The translations under genes were made by a program, and so were the position numbers. 64,000 bases of DNA from assembly GCF_019429485.1 (NCBI RefSeq), contig NZ_JAHXZN010000006.1, positions 1 through 64,000 on the forward strand, read 5' to 3'. This document shows positions 8,676-18,381 of the stretch, in pieces (position 1 is the stretch's first letter; the number at the start of each line of letters is the position of its first letter). The DNA is from Sphingomonas citri (lineage in GTDB: Bacteria > Pseudomonadota > Alphaproteobacteria > Sphingomonadales > Sphingomonadaceae). The notes under the pieces are model-generated. The model did not search any database. It was not told the DNA's origin and worked only from the letters and a program-made list of their open reading frames with translations.

Positions 8676-8840
8676 GGCGAGAGGGTGTGATCGCGCGGCG
8701 ACGCGGCGGAGGTGCGCGCGGCGCGTCGCCCGGCGGCCCCCCACGCTCTCGACGCGACGGCGCGCAGGCGCGGTCGTCGCCTCTCCCGCGGCGTCGCGTG
8801 ACCATGCTCTGTCACCACCCGGGCAAGCAGGAGACGATCG

Positions 8841-9341
8841 ATGAGCGACGACACGACCGCGCGGCTGGCGCTGCCGCTGCTGGTGAGCGGCCAGGCGCAC
8901 AAGGAGGAGACGCACAACGAGGCGCTCGCGCTGATCGACCTCGCGCTGTGCAGCGCGGTGGAGGCGAGCGGCGTCGACGTGCCGCCCGACGCGCCGCTGC
9001 CGGGACAGTGCTGGATCGTCGGCAATGCGCCGCGCGGCGCCTGGTCGGGGCAGGCGGGCGCGCTCGCCGGCTGGACCGGCGCGGGCTGGCAGTTCGTCGC
9101 GCCGCGCGAGGGGCTGCGCGCCTGGGATCGTTCGCGCCAGTGCGTCCTCGCCTGCACCGCGGCGGGATGGGAGAGCGGCGTCGTGCGCGCCGCGCGCGTG
9201 CTGGTCGACGGGCAGCAGGTGGTCGGCGCGCGCGGCGCCGCGATCCCCGATCCGGGGCAAGGAGACGGCGACCAAGTGGCGCGCGCCTGTCTCGCCAACA
9301 TCCTGGCAGCACTGCGCGCACACGGACTTATCGCGTCGTGA
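8841..9341 (+). CDS. DUF2793 family GTA tail fibre-like protein
   Basis: A 166-residue protein with the DUF2793 opening: LALPLLVSGQAHKEETHNEA, LPGQCWIVG and GAWSGQAGALAGWTGAGWQF. In the Rhodobacter GTA a DUF2793 protein is a tail fibre encoded outside the main cluster; here it directly follows g15. The ATG at 8841 lies behind AGGAGACGATCG. The 165 nt between g15 and this gene contain no ORF that I could support. It closes the GTA-like cluster. Confidence 0.8.
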   Translation: MSDDTTARLALPLLVSGQAHKEETHNEALALIDLALCSAVEASGVDVPPDAPLPGQCWIVGNAPRGAWSGQAGALAGWTGAGWQFVAPREGLRAWDRSRQCVLACTAAGWESGVVRAARVLVDGQQVVGARGAAIPDPGQGDGDQVARACLANILAALRAHGLIAS

Positions 9342-9458
9342 GCAGGCGCGGCGGTGTTGTAATCGCGCAACAGCACCCAGGATTTGTCAGCTTGTTCGGA
9401 AACCAACTAGCCGATAGTGAGTTTGCGCTGTCCGTAGTGACACCATGGAAAGGGGATT

Positions 9459-10586
<1,128 letters not shown>

Positions 10587-10612
10587 GGTCGATCGCTACG
10601 GCGAACGAGATG

Positions 10613-10645
10613 GGGAGGTCGGCGCGAGCCGGCCTCCCTTTCTTT
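10613..10645 (+). terminator. Rho-independent terminator after the ompA-type gene
   Basis: The stem GGGAGGTCGGC (10613-10623) pairs with GCCGGCCTCCC (10628-10638) through one G-U pair, around a GCGA loop. The T-rich tract TTTCTTTTT follows. It lies 27 nt after the stop codon. Confidence 0.85.
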
Positions 10646-10685
10646 TTGGGCCACGCTACCCGCGGCGGCGAGAACCGCTCGCTCG

Positions 10686-10706
10686 CTTATTGAGAATCAT
10701 TCTTAC
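10686..10706 (+). promoter_or_regulatory. Fur-box-like operator upstream of TonB receptor
   Basis: The sequence TTGAGAATCATTCTTACGG contains the palindrome AGAAT-C-ATTCT (10692-10702), close to the classical Fur consensus built from GATAAT/ATTATC hexamers. It is AT-rich in a very GC-rich setting and ends about 40 nt before the receptor start. That placement suggests iron repression of the receptor. Confidence 0.6.
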
Positions 10707-10746
10707 GGCCATCTAACCTGCACCCGGTCGACGAGCGGAGAGCGAG

Positions 10747-12699
10747 ATGGGCGCGGGTCTGGTGGCTACGATGGCAGCCGCGCTGGTGCAGGTGGCCGGT
10801 ACCGGTGTGCCGGCGCCGGACGCCGCCGACGTGGTCGTCACCGCGGCGGCGCGCGCCCAGACCGTCGCGGAGGCGCCGGCGAGCCTCTCGGTCATCAGCG
10901 CGGACGATCTGGCGTGCTGGCCGATCCGCGACATCGCCGACGCGCTCGAGCAGGTCGAAGGCGTGACGCTGCGTCGCGCCGGCAACCAGCGGCTGGTGCA
11001 GCTGCGCGGCCTGCCGAGCGCCTACACGTTGTTCATGATCGACGGGAAACGGGTGAGCGCGGGCAATGCGGCGTTTCGCGGCAACGACTTCGACGCCGAT
11101 TGGGTACCGGCCGAGGCGATCGAGCGGATCGAGGTGGTGCGCGGGCCGCTCTCGTCGCTGTACGGAACGGACGCGATCGGCGGCGCGGTCAACGTGATCA
11201 CCCGGCCGGTCGGTACCGCCTGGCACGGCTCGCTGAGCGACGACCTGGTCGCGCAGCAGGACCGTGGCAGGGGTAGCTATGGCAAGGCCGGCGGCTTCGT
11301 CAGCGGCCCGCTCGTGCCCGGTCGGCTCGGCGTGAAGGCCTATGCCGGCTATGACGTGCGCGCGGCCGATCGCCGCCCGCATCGTGCCGACGGTACGGTG
11401 CTGTCCGGCCTGGATCGCGTAACCGACTACGTCGCCGACGCCACCCTGGCCTGGACACCCGGCGCGCGCGACACGGTGTCGCTCGATCTCGGACGCGCCG
11501 CGCTGACGCACGGGGCCACGCCGCTGACGCGGGGGAGTGCCGCGCTGACCTATGCGGGCGCGGCGGACTGGGGCGAGTGGCAGGTGCGCGGGGACGCCGA
11601 TCGCATCCGCAATGCCGCGGGCAACGTGACCGGCCAGCGCCATCCCAATCGCGCCGACGACGCGACACTCGACGCCCGTTTGACTTTACCCGCGGCGCGG
11701 CTGGCACAGACGCTGGTGCTCGGCGGCGACTACCGCCACCAGGCGCTGTACGATCCCGCCAGCCTCGCAATACCATCGGGTGCCGCCGCGGTGTCGCAAT
11801 CGGCGCTGTTCGCGCAGGAAGAGTGGCGGTTCGCGCCGGGCTGGCAGCTCACGCTCGGCGACCGCTACGACCATCACGCGCGTTTCGGCGGGCACCACTC
11901 GCCGCGCGCTTATCTGCTGTGGCAACCCGCTGCCCGCCTGACCCTGAAAGGCGGCTGGGGACGCGCCTTCCGCGCGCCGACGCTGCTGCAGAACAGCCCG
12001 GGCTGGGGTTCCGTGTCGTGCGGCAGCGCCACCAGCGGCTGTTACATCGTCGGGTCGCCGCTGCTCCGTCCCGAGACGAGCGCGAGCTATGAGACGGCGC
12101 TGCGCTATGACGCGCCCGCGCTCACCGCCGCGGTGACGCTGTACCGCACCGATCTGGACCATCAGATCACGATCGAGAACCGCACGCGCGACCGCGCGCT
12201 CGCGCCCGCCTACGCGAATTTCGTCGGCTTCCTGCCCGATGGACGGCCGATTTTCCGCTACGAGAATGTGGCGCGCGCGCAGAGCCGCGGCGTCGAGGCG
12301 AGCGCGCGCGTGGTATGGGGCCGATCGTGGACGCTGTCGGGCAATTACACCTATCTCGACGCGCGCAACCGCGTGAGCGGCAGGGCGCTGCCCAGCATCT
12401 TCGCGCCGCGCCACTCGGCGCATCTCACGCTGGACGGCGAACGCAAGTCGGTCGGCTGGTATGCGAGCGCCAGCTATATCGGGCACCAGTATCTCGCCGC
12501 CTTCGCCGACCCGCGCCGCGACCTCGAGCGCGCCGGCTATGCGACGCTCGACGGCGGCGCGCGCGTCCGCCTCGGCGCCGCGGCGACGCTACGCGCGGGG
12601 GTGCTCGACGTGTTCGACCATAAGCGGCGGCGGCTTGTCAGCGCCGACTATGACGAGGACGGTCGCCGCCTGTTCGTCGCCACGACGCTGCGCTTCTGA
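10747..12699 (+). CDS. TonB-dependent outer membrane receptor, siderophore/iron type
   Basis: A 650-residue receptor. It has an N-terminal signal (GAGLVATMAAALVQVAGTGV), then the TonB box region DVVVTAAARAQ. The plug domain follows, with SVISADDLACWPIRDIADAL, EQVEGVTLRRAG, LRGLPSAYTLFMIDGKRV, and ERIEVVRGPLSSLYGTDAIGG at about residues 128-148. A 22-strand barrel ends in LFVATTLRF with the terminal Phe of outer membrane proteins. FepA/BtuB-like size and a Fur-like box upstream point to ferric-siderophore uptake; the substrate cannot be named. Confidence 0.85.
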   Translation: MGAGLVATMAAALVQVAGTGVPAPDAADVVVTAAARAQTVAEAPASLSVISADDLACWPIRDIADALEQVEGVTLRRAGNQRLVQLRGLPSAYTLFMIDGKRVSAGNAAFRGNDFDADWVPAEAIERIEVVRGPLSSLYGTDAIGGAVNVITRPVGTAWHGSLSDDLVAQQDRGRGSYGKAGGFVSGPLVPGRLGVKAYAGYDVRAADRRPHRADGTVLSGLDRVTDYVADATLAWTPGARDTVSLDLGRAALTHGATPLTRGSAALTYAGAADWGEWQVRGDADRIRNAAGNVTGQRHPNRADDATLDARLTLPAARLAQTLVLGGDYRHQALYDPASLAIPSGAAAVSQSALFAQEEWRFAPGWQLTLGDRYDHHARFGGHHSPRAYLLWQPAARLTLKGGWGRAFRAPTLLQNSPGWGSVSCGSATSGCYIVGSPLLRPETSASYETALRYDAPALTAAVTLYRTDLDHQITIENRTRDRALAPAYANFVGFLPDGRPIFRYENVARAQSRGVEASARVVWGRSWTLSGNYTYLDARNRVSGRALPSIFAPRHSAHLTLDGERKSVGWYASASYIGHQYLAAFADPRRDLERAGYATLDGGARVRLGAAATLRAGVLDVFDHKRRRLVSADYDEDGRRLFVATTLRF

Positions 12700-12911
12700 G
12701 GCCGTCGCCGCGACGGGTCCTTCCGCACCAACACAGGGCGAGCTCGGGCGGTGTGGGTGGTCGTGAGCTCCGGACGATGCATGCGCCATGTCCGCGCGAA
12801 GGGCGCGCCCAGCAGGCGCGCGCGGGTGTGAAACGAGCCTCGATCAGCGGTGGAGCGGCGTGTCGCGGCGGCGAGAAGGCGCCCGCCCGCCGGCGTCGTC
12901 GCGCATCCCGT

Positions 12912-13127
12912 TCAGTAGGGCGCGCACTCGCGGCGGCGGGCGTGGCCCTTGGGGGTGAGCACGAGATGGCCCAGACGTTCGCGCACGAGCCCTTCGCGCA
13001 TCATCATCCCGATCGTGTCGGGATGCTGGCTCCGCGAGACGATGAGGCTGCTGCCCGCACTGCGCGCGGTCCAGAGGATCTGTTCGAGCTGCTCGGCCAT
13101 CGACTGGCCGAGAACGTCCACGTTCAT
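12912..13127 (-). CDS. Small hypothetical protein, possibly winged-helix-like
   Basis: A 71-residue protein starting MNVDVLGQSMAEQLEQILWT (ATG 13127, behind GGGGTGAAGTG; the in-frame GTG at 13130 is the alternative). It ends in GHLVLTPKGHARRRECAPY. The LTPKG turn after two predicted helices resembles the wing of MarR/PadR-type DNA-binding folds, but the protein is too short for a full regulator. The upstream region (13140-13260) is notably AT-rich for this genome and probably holds its promoter. The 212 nt before it (12700-12911) show nothing else. Confidence 0.5.
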   Translation of the reverse strand: MNVDVLGQSMAEQLEQILWTARSAGSSLIVSRSQHPDTIGMMMREGLVRERLGHLVLTPKGHARRRECAPY

Positions 13128-13311
13128 CACTTCACCCCCACGGGCGCTCGGGCGATCTTGCTAATTTATTCTATCGCAAGAAGCCCCTAGTCAGAACCGA
13201 TTCGCCGATGTTGACGGCAGATCATTAACCCAATTTGACGAAGATAAGGTTAATAGATTCGACAAGAACGCCGTGGGACGAGTGAGTCGAGCGACGGATC
13301 GAGCCGCGGAC

Positions 13312-13332
13312 GCCACCGCGCTCGGCGGTGGC
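13312..13332 (-). terminator. Hairpin downstream of TonB receptor
   Basis: GCCACCGC (13312-13319) and GCGGTGGC (13325-13332) form an 8-bp stem with a 5-nt loop just after the receptor stop on the minus strand. No T-tract follows, so it is only a possible Rho-dependent or stabilising end. Confidence 0.35.
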
Positions 13333-13349
13333 GCCAAGTCGAGCATGGA

Positions 13350-16160
13350 TCAGAAGCGGGTGCGCAGCGTCACGCCATAGGTGCGGGGCTCGGCGAGGAA
13401 CGACGAGAACAGTTGATTGCCGACGCCGCCGAAGCTGCGCACCTGCTCGAGGCTCCCCGCGCCCTGGAACGGCGTGTTGAAGGCGACCTGCTGGTAATCG
13501 GTGTCGAGCAGATTCTGTGCCCAGACCTCGACCGCCCAGCGCTCGTCCCGCCCGCGCAGGCCGACGCGCGCGTTGACCAAGGTGAAGCCGTCCTGGATCT
13601 TCTCGGCGAACAGATCCGAGCCGGTGTTATAGTCGGACGACGTGCGCTGATCGACGTAGAAGAGCGCGCTCATTCCGCTGTCGCCGATCGGCGGTGTCCA
13701 GCTCAGCGACGTCGTGATCACGTTGCGCGGCGCGTTCGAGATCTGCGCGCCGGAGAGCAGGAACAGCGCCGGGTCGAGCGCCGCGCCCGCGTCCGAGCCG
13801 ACCAGGTTGCGGCGATACTTCGTCTCCGCCAGCGTATAGCCCATGTTGAAGGCGAGATGCTCGACCGGGTAGATCCCGGCCTCGAGCTCGACGCCCTGGC
13901 TGCGCACGCCGTATTTCACGTCGCCGGTGCAGACGCCGGTCGCCGCGCTGGCGTCGCGGTCGGCACCGTTCAGGCTCTCCGAGCAGGAGCCGATATTCTC
14001 GACGACATAATTGGTGCCGTTGAAGGTGTTGAGCTGGAAGTTCTTGAACTCCGAGCGGAACGCCGCGGCATTGAAGGTGAAGGCCCGGCTCGAATATTTG
14101 AAGCCGATCTCATAGGCGTTGACCGTCTCGGGATCGAAGCGCAGCCGGCCCGCGTCGATGTTGGCGATCGTCGCTGGATTATAGGCGTCGCCCAGGTCGG
14201 AGCGGTCGAGGTTGTAGCCGCCCGCCTTGTAGCCGCGCGAGTAGCTGGCATAGGTCATCAGCCGGTCGCTCGGTTTCCAGCTCAGCACCGCGGTGCCGGT
14301 GAACTGGCTCTCGTTGAAATCGTCCGCGATCTGGCGGCCGTTGAGCGCGGCCGAGCTGTTGCCGGTGCAGGCGAGCGTGGCGATGCCGCGGGTGAGCGCG
14401 GCGAGCTGCGCGTTGTTGAAGAGGTTGCCCGCGGGGCCGGCGCCGAGCAGCGTCTGGATCTGCGGGCAGACGGTGTTGTTGTTGCCGAAACTTGCGTCGA
14501 ACTTCTTGCGCTCGTGCGTCCAGCGCAGGCCGCCGGTGAGCGAGAGCGTGTCGGTCAGCTTGAAGATGTTGTGCGTGAAGACCGCGAAGCTCTGGCTGTC
14601 CTGGTTGTAGACGTCGCGCGTGGTGCCGAGGTCGTTGAGCGTGCCCAGCAGGCGGATGTTGGCGAGCAGCAGCGGCGTCGCCGCGCCGAACGCCGGGGTC
14701 GTCCCCGGCACCTGGCCCGAGAGGATCGCGGTGCCGGCGGCGCTGAGGCAGCCGGGATTGGCGGGGTTGCGCAGCGCGGCATTGGGGTTGATCGTCGCCA
14801 CGATGCGGCACGCGGCGAAGGCACCATAGTCGCGGCCGAACTTGAGGTTGTCGACGACCTGTAGGTCTTCCTTGCTGTAGAAGCCGCCGATCAGCCAGTT
14901 GAGCCGGTCGCCGAAGGCCTCGCCGTTGAGCCGCAGCTCCTGGGTGAAGGTGTGGAACTGGCGGTAATTGTTGCCGTCGTTCGGGCGATAGCCGATGTCG
15001 AGCACGTTATAGTCGATGTCGCTCGCGCCGTCCGACTTATACTCGCGGTAGGCGGTGATCGAGGTGAGCGAGGCACCGCCCAGGTTCCAGTCGATCTGGC
15101 CCGAGCCGCCGTAATCCTTGGTGACGTTCGAATAGGCGCGCCCCGGCGTGTTGGCGATGCGACGGCTGTACGGGTCGCTGCCGCTCGGGAAGACCGAGCC
15201 CGCGGGATAACCGCGCAGCGCGGCGAGTGAGGTCATCACGCTGACGATACGGTTGCCGGCCGGGTTGATGGCATAGTCGCCGGGAGTGCCGGGCGTGGGA
15301 TCGATCTTCTCGCGCGTGTCGACATAGACGGCGCCGCAGCATTTCTCGTCGCGGCGGGTATAGTCGCCGATCAGTCGCAGCGAGAAATTGGACGAGGGTT
15401 CGAGCAGCAGCTGGCCGCGGACGAAATAGCGGTCGCGGTTGTTGAAATCGGTGTCGTTGGCGACGTCCTTGTAGAAGCCGTCGCGCTTCTGCCACACGCC
15501 GTCGACGCGGAAGGCGAGCACATCCTTGATGATCGGGCCGGTAAGCGCGCCCGCCGCGCGCCAGAAGTCGTAATTGCCGTAGGTGCCCTCGGCATAGCCG
15601 CCGAAGTCGAACGACGGCGCCTTGGTATAGATGTTGATCGCGCCCGCCGAGGAGTTGCGCCCCGACAGCGTGCCCTGCGGCCCGCGCAGCACCTCGATCC
15701 GATCGACCTCGCCGAGATCGTTGAGCCCCGAGCCGGTGCGGCTGCGGTAGACGCCGTCGATGAACACCGCCACCGAGCTCTCCAGCCCGGGATTGTCGCC
15801 GACCGTGCCGACGCCGCGGACGCGTGCCGAGGCGTTGGCCTCCGATCCGGTCGAGGAGACGTTGAGCGAGGGGGCGAGCTGCGCCATCTGGCGGATGTCG
15901 GTCGCGCCCGAATTCTGCAGCGCCTGCTGGCTCACCGCGTTGATCGAGATCGGCACGTCGGCGAGCCGCTCGGAGCGGCGGGTGGCGGTGACGACGATGT
16001 CGTTGGCGTTGAGCTCGCGCGTGTCGCCTGCCTGGTTGGATGTGGTGTCGCTCTGCCCGTCGACCGCGGCGTTGCTGGTCACCGGGCTGGCCTGCTGCGC
16101 CAGCGCGGGCGCCGCGACGATCATCGCGGCCGACGACAAGAGGATATTGCTCAGTCGCAT
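13350..16160 (-). CDS. Large TonB-dependent receptor, sphingomonad type
   Basis: A 936-residue receptor. The signal peptide is MRLSNILLSSAAMIVAAPALA. Then come the TonB box NDIVVTATRRSER (about residues 53-65) and a plug with DVPISINAVSQQALQNSGAT, LAPSLNVSSTGSEANASARVRG and VDRIEVLRGPQGTLSGRNSSAGA. The long barrel ends YGVTLRTRF. The RGPQGTLSGRNSSAGAIN signature is that of the IroN/CirA-like group expanded in sphingomonads, often linked to plant-derived or complex substrates; the substrate is unknown. The start is ATG 16160 behind GAGAGGGA. It is monocistronic, with a 190-nt upstream region facing infC. Confidence 0.85.
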   Translation of the reverse strand: MRLSNILLSSAAMIVAAPALAQQASPVTSNAAVDGQSDTTSNQAGDTRELNANDIVVTATRRSERLADVPISINAVSQQALQNSGATDIRQMAQLAPSLNVSSTGSEANASARVRGVGTVGDNPGLESSVAVFIDGVYRSRTGSGLNDLGEVDRIEVLRGPQGTLSGRNSSAGAINIYTKAPSFDFGGYAEGTYGNYDFWRAAGALTGPIIKDVLAFRVDGVWQKRDGFYKDVANDTDFNNRDRYFVRGQLLLEPSSNFSLRLIGDYTRRDEKCCGAVYVDTREKIDPTPGTPGDYAINPAGNRIVSVMTSLAALRGYPAGSVFPSGSDPYSRRIANTPGRAYSNVTKDYGGSGQIDWNLGGASLTSITAYREYKSDGASDIDYNVLDIGYRPNDGNNYRQFHTFTQELRLNGEAFGDRLNWLIGGFYSKEDLQVVDNLKFGRDYGAFAACRIVATINPNAALRNPANPGCLSAAGTAILSGQVPGTTPAFGAATPLLLANIRLLGTLNDLGTTRDVYNQDSQSFAVFTHNIFKLTDTLSLTGGLRWTHERKKFDASFGNNNTVCPQIQTLLGAGPAGNLFNNAQLAALTRGIATLACTGNSSAALNGRQIADDFNESQFTGTAVLSWKPSDRLMTYASYSRGYKAGGYNLDRSDLGDAYNPATIANIDAGRLRFDPETVNAYEIGFKYSSRAFTFNAAAFRSEFKNFQLNTFNGTNYVVENIGSCSESLNGADRDASAATGVCTGDVKYGVRSQGVELEAGIYPVEHLAFNMGYTLAETKYRRNLVGSDAGAALDPALFLLSGAQISNAPRNVITTSLSWTPPIGDSGMSALFYVDQRTSSDYNTGSDLFAEKIQDGFTLVNARVGLRGRDERWAVEVWAQNLLDTDYQQVAFNTPFQGAGSLEQVRSFGGVGNQLFSSFLAEPRTYGVTLRTRF

Positions 16161-16370
16161 GGCGGTCCCTCTCCCAAGGTCCTGTTATCCCGCCCCTCGT
16201 TTTCGAAGGTTCGGTATTGGGAGAGCTTAGCGCACGACTATGGTTCGTCTAGCGCTTTCGTGCCCGACGTGGTGATTTTCAATATCGGGTGTGGAGCGCG
16301 CGCAACGCCGCGGCGGCGCGACGCTACGGAAAGCGGGCGGGCCGCGGCGCGGGGCCGCGGCCCGATCGGC

Positions 16371-16916
16371 TCACTTGGGCGCGAGCACCATCAGCATCTG
16401 ACGGCCTTCCATGCGCGGATAGGCCTCGACCTTGGCGACCTCGGCGACCTGCTCGGCGACGCGCTGGAGCACGTTCATGCCGAGCTGGCCATGGCTCAGC
16501 TCGCGGCCGCGGAAGCGCATCGTGACCTTGACCTTGTCGCCCTCGCCGATGAATTCCGCCACCTTCTTCATCTTGGTGTCGTAATCGTGATCGTCGATGT
16601 TGGGACGCATCTTGATCTCTTTGATCTCCTGCGTCTTCTGCGACTTGCGTGCGAGGTTCGCCTTTTTCTGCGCCTCGTACTTGAACTTGCCGACATCGAG
16701 GAACTTGGCGACGGGTGGATCCGCGTTGGGCGACACCTCGACGAGATCGAGCCCGACCTCGCGCGCCTGCTCCATCGCCTCGCGCGTGTACATCACGCCG
16801 AGATTCTCGCCCTCGTGGTCGATCACGCGGACCTTGGGGCTCTGGATCCACTCGTTAAAGCGGGGCCCGTTCATCGGAGGCGCCTGCATCGGCCGGCGCA
16901 TCATGGGGGGAGGTAT
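16371..16916 (-). CDS. infC: Translation initiation factor IF-3, probable AUA start
   Basis: IF-3 binds the 30S subunit and proofreads start codons. The N-domain ([55 protein letters not shown]) and C-domain ([35 protein letters not shown]) are complete. The best ribosome-binding site, GGAG at 16928-16925, sits 8 nt before an ATA codon at 16916-16914. That gives 181 residues, the usual family length. The first ATG (16904) lies 20 nt from GGAG, and the TTG at 16949 has none. A near-cognate start would fit IF-3 autoregulation. It lies downstream of thrS as in many bacteria. Confidence 0.85.
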   Translation of the reverse strand: MPPPMMRRPMQAPPMNGPRFNEWIQSPKVRVIDHEGENLGVMYTREAMEQAREVGLDLVEVSPNADPPVAKFLDVGKFKYEAQKKANLARKSQKTQEIKEIKMRPNIDDHDYDTKMKKVAEFIGEGDKVKVTMRFRGRELSHGQLGMNVLQRVAEQVAEVAKVEAYPRMEGRQMLMVLAPK

Positions 16917-16987
16917 AGGTAATTCTCCGTTGGCTGTTCTGCCGGCCAATATAAGGGAGAATGCGCGCTTTTAGAAGGGGCGGCGAG

Positions 16988-17323
16988 TCATCGCGGCGGC
17001 TGGCGGTGCGCGGGGGCGTCGAGCAGGCTGCGCGTGGCGCGATCGCGGTTGTCGATCTCGGCGCGTGCCGAGTCGGACAGGCCCCCGCCGGCGGCGTAGC
17101 GTGCCGCGATGGCGGCGTTGACGTCCACCTCGGCCTCCGCGCGGCGGGCATCCCCGCGGGACAGGCGACCGGCGCGCCGCTCGCGCGCGATGCTGTCGCG
17201 CGTGGCGGAGAGATCGGGCGCCACGCCCGAGTCGGTGCGCGGCAGCGGCGCGATCGGGCCGGGGCGCTGCGCCGCGGCGGGGGCGGCGAGCAGGAGGGGC
17301 AGGAGGAGAAAGGCGGATCGCAT
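16988..17323 (-). CDS. Small secreted hypothetical protein
   Basis: A 111-residue protein with a clear signal peptide (MRSAFLLLPLLLAAPAAAQ). A charged, helical mature part follows, with repeated Ala/Arg/Asp (ARERRAGRLSRGDARRAEAE). ATG 17323 is chosen over an upstream in-frame ATG 17362 because GGGAG stands 8 nt before it and the signal peptide starts there. No family was recognised. It lies between uma2 and infC on the same strand. The palindrome pair at 17361-17456 sits immediately upstream. Confidence 0.6.
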   Translation of the reverse strand: MRSAFLLLPLLLAAPAAAQRPGPIAPLPRTDSGVAPDLSATRDSIARERRAGRLSRGDARRAEAEVDVNAAIAARYAAGGGLSDSARAEIDNRDRATRSLLDAPAHRQPPR

Positions 17324-17360
17324 CGACGTTTCTCCCAAGATCGGAACAGCTGCTCCATCC

Positions 17361-17456
17361 ACCGCCCCGGCGGACGCCGGGGCCCGGTCGGGAAAGCCGT
17401 GGTGGCTTATCCGCTACGTCCCCCACCTGGACCCCGGCGTGCGCCGGGGTGGCAGG
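17361..17456. repeat. CCCCGGCG-type palindrome doublet
   Basis: Two inverted arms (CCGCCCCGGCGGACGCCGGG near 17361 and ACCCCGGCGTGCGCCGGGGT near 17432) flank a spacer of about 45 nt. This is the same family as at 6203, 21322, 37888, 40505, 40768 and 60783. Confidence 0.75.
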
Positions 17457-17486
17457 GAAGGGGCGAGTGGATCGCCACCCCGTCCT

Positions 17487-18077
17487 TCACCAGCGTCGCA
17501 CCGGCGGGCCGTCGATCTCCTCCAGGCAGACGCTCACCTCGGGGAGGAGCAGCGCGGTCACGCGGTCGTGCGCCTCGTATTCCTCGACGCCGCTGTACGC
17601 GCCCTGAACCGGCGCGCGATGCACCCGGATCGTCTTGCGGATCGCGTCCACCACCCAATAATCGCGCACGCCGAAGGTGGCGTAGCGCGGCGCCTTGACG
17701 CGCAGGTCGTAGCCGATCGAGGAGACCGCGACCTCGATGACGAGCAGCAGGTCCGGACCGCGCACCTCCTGTGAGCCGATCTCGGCGGACCAGACGGCGA
17801 GGTCGGGCTCGTGCAGGTCGGCCGGGGCGAAGGCGATCTCCGCCGCGACGAACACCCCGAGCGCGCGCGGGAGGCTAAGATTGAGCAGATGGCCGAGGCG
17901 CTGCTTGACTCGCTCGTGGTCGCTCGACCTCGCCGCCGCCATCGGCACGATCTCCCCGTCGATCAGGTCGAAACGCTCGTTCTCGGCCAGGAGTCCCGCC
18001 TCGGTGAGGGCGTAGACATCCGCGACGGTGAGCCGGGGCGGGATCGTGCCGGCCTTGATCTGCTGCCAGATCGTCAC
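17487..18077 (-). CDS. Uma2 family (DUF820) endonuclease-like protein
   Basis: A 196-residue protein. It contains the Uma2 elements AENERFDLIDGEIVPMAA, SSDHERVKQRLGHLL, HEPDLAVWSA, then DLLLVIEVAVSSIGYDLRVK and YATFGVRDYWVVDA. These form a PD-(D/E)xK nuclease-like fold, with the EPD and IEV...K residues as the expected metal site. The family is very widespread, but its biological role is not established. It stands between thrS and the infC-proximal secreted protein, interrupting the usual thrS-infC pairing. No partner toxin, antitoxin or phage gene lies beside it. Confidence 0.8.
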   Translation of the reverse strand: MTIWQQIKAGTIPPRLTVADVYALTEAGLLAENERFDLIDGEIVPMAAARSSDHERVKQRLGHLLNLSLPRALGVFVAAEIAFAPADLHEPDLAVWSAEIGSQEVRGPDLLLVIEVAVSSIGYDLRVKAPRYATFGVRDYWVVDAIRKTIRVHRAPVQGAYSGVEEYEAHDRVTALLLPEVSVCLEEIDGPPVRRW

Positions 18078-18381
18078 CTTCGCCTCCTTGCGTCAGGCAC
18101 GTGCGCCCGCTCGGCGCTTGCTGCCACCTACCGACGCGTCTTCCCGGCCCCTTCAACGCCGCCTGCGACGTCGCTCAGGGCAGGCCTGAGTCGGGATCCA
18201 TGTCGCCGCGAGAGCGACGGCCGCAGTGTACGCGGTACCATGGATGCCGGGTCAAGCCCGGCCTGACGGGACAAGCGGTGATACAGCCGACGTCGGCCGC
18301 TCTGGGTCACGAGCGAGGCGTGTCGCTCGCGCCGACGTTCTCCCGCCGGCGGCCACACGGGTCAGCCCGCGCCCGCCCGCC
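18078..18381. repeat. Intergenic region with GCCGGG-TCAAG-CCCGGC hairpin
   Basis: A 304-nt gap between thrS and the Uma2 gene without a supported ORF. It carries a 6-bp hairpin at 18246-18262 inside the sequence ATGGATGCCGGGTCAAGCCC, a common proteobacterial extragenic palindrome type distinct from the other families here. Confidence 0.5.

Noticed and set aside
1..9341. Active prophage
   Set aside because: The gene order and short tape measure follow GTA clusters; no integrase, lysis cassette or replication genes are visible in the part seen, although the left part is outside the window.
12700..12911. Possible RNA gene or ORF between TonB receptor and the small hypothetical gene
   Set aside because: No tRNA-like fold, no ribosome-binding site with a credible frame, and no strong hairpin was found.
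17487..18077. Uma2 gene as part of a defence island
   Set aside because: No restriction, helicase or toxin-antitoxin genes accompany it; Uma2 genes are common singletons.
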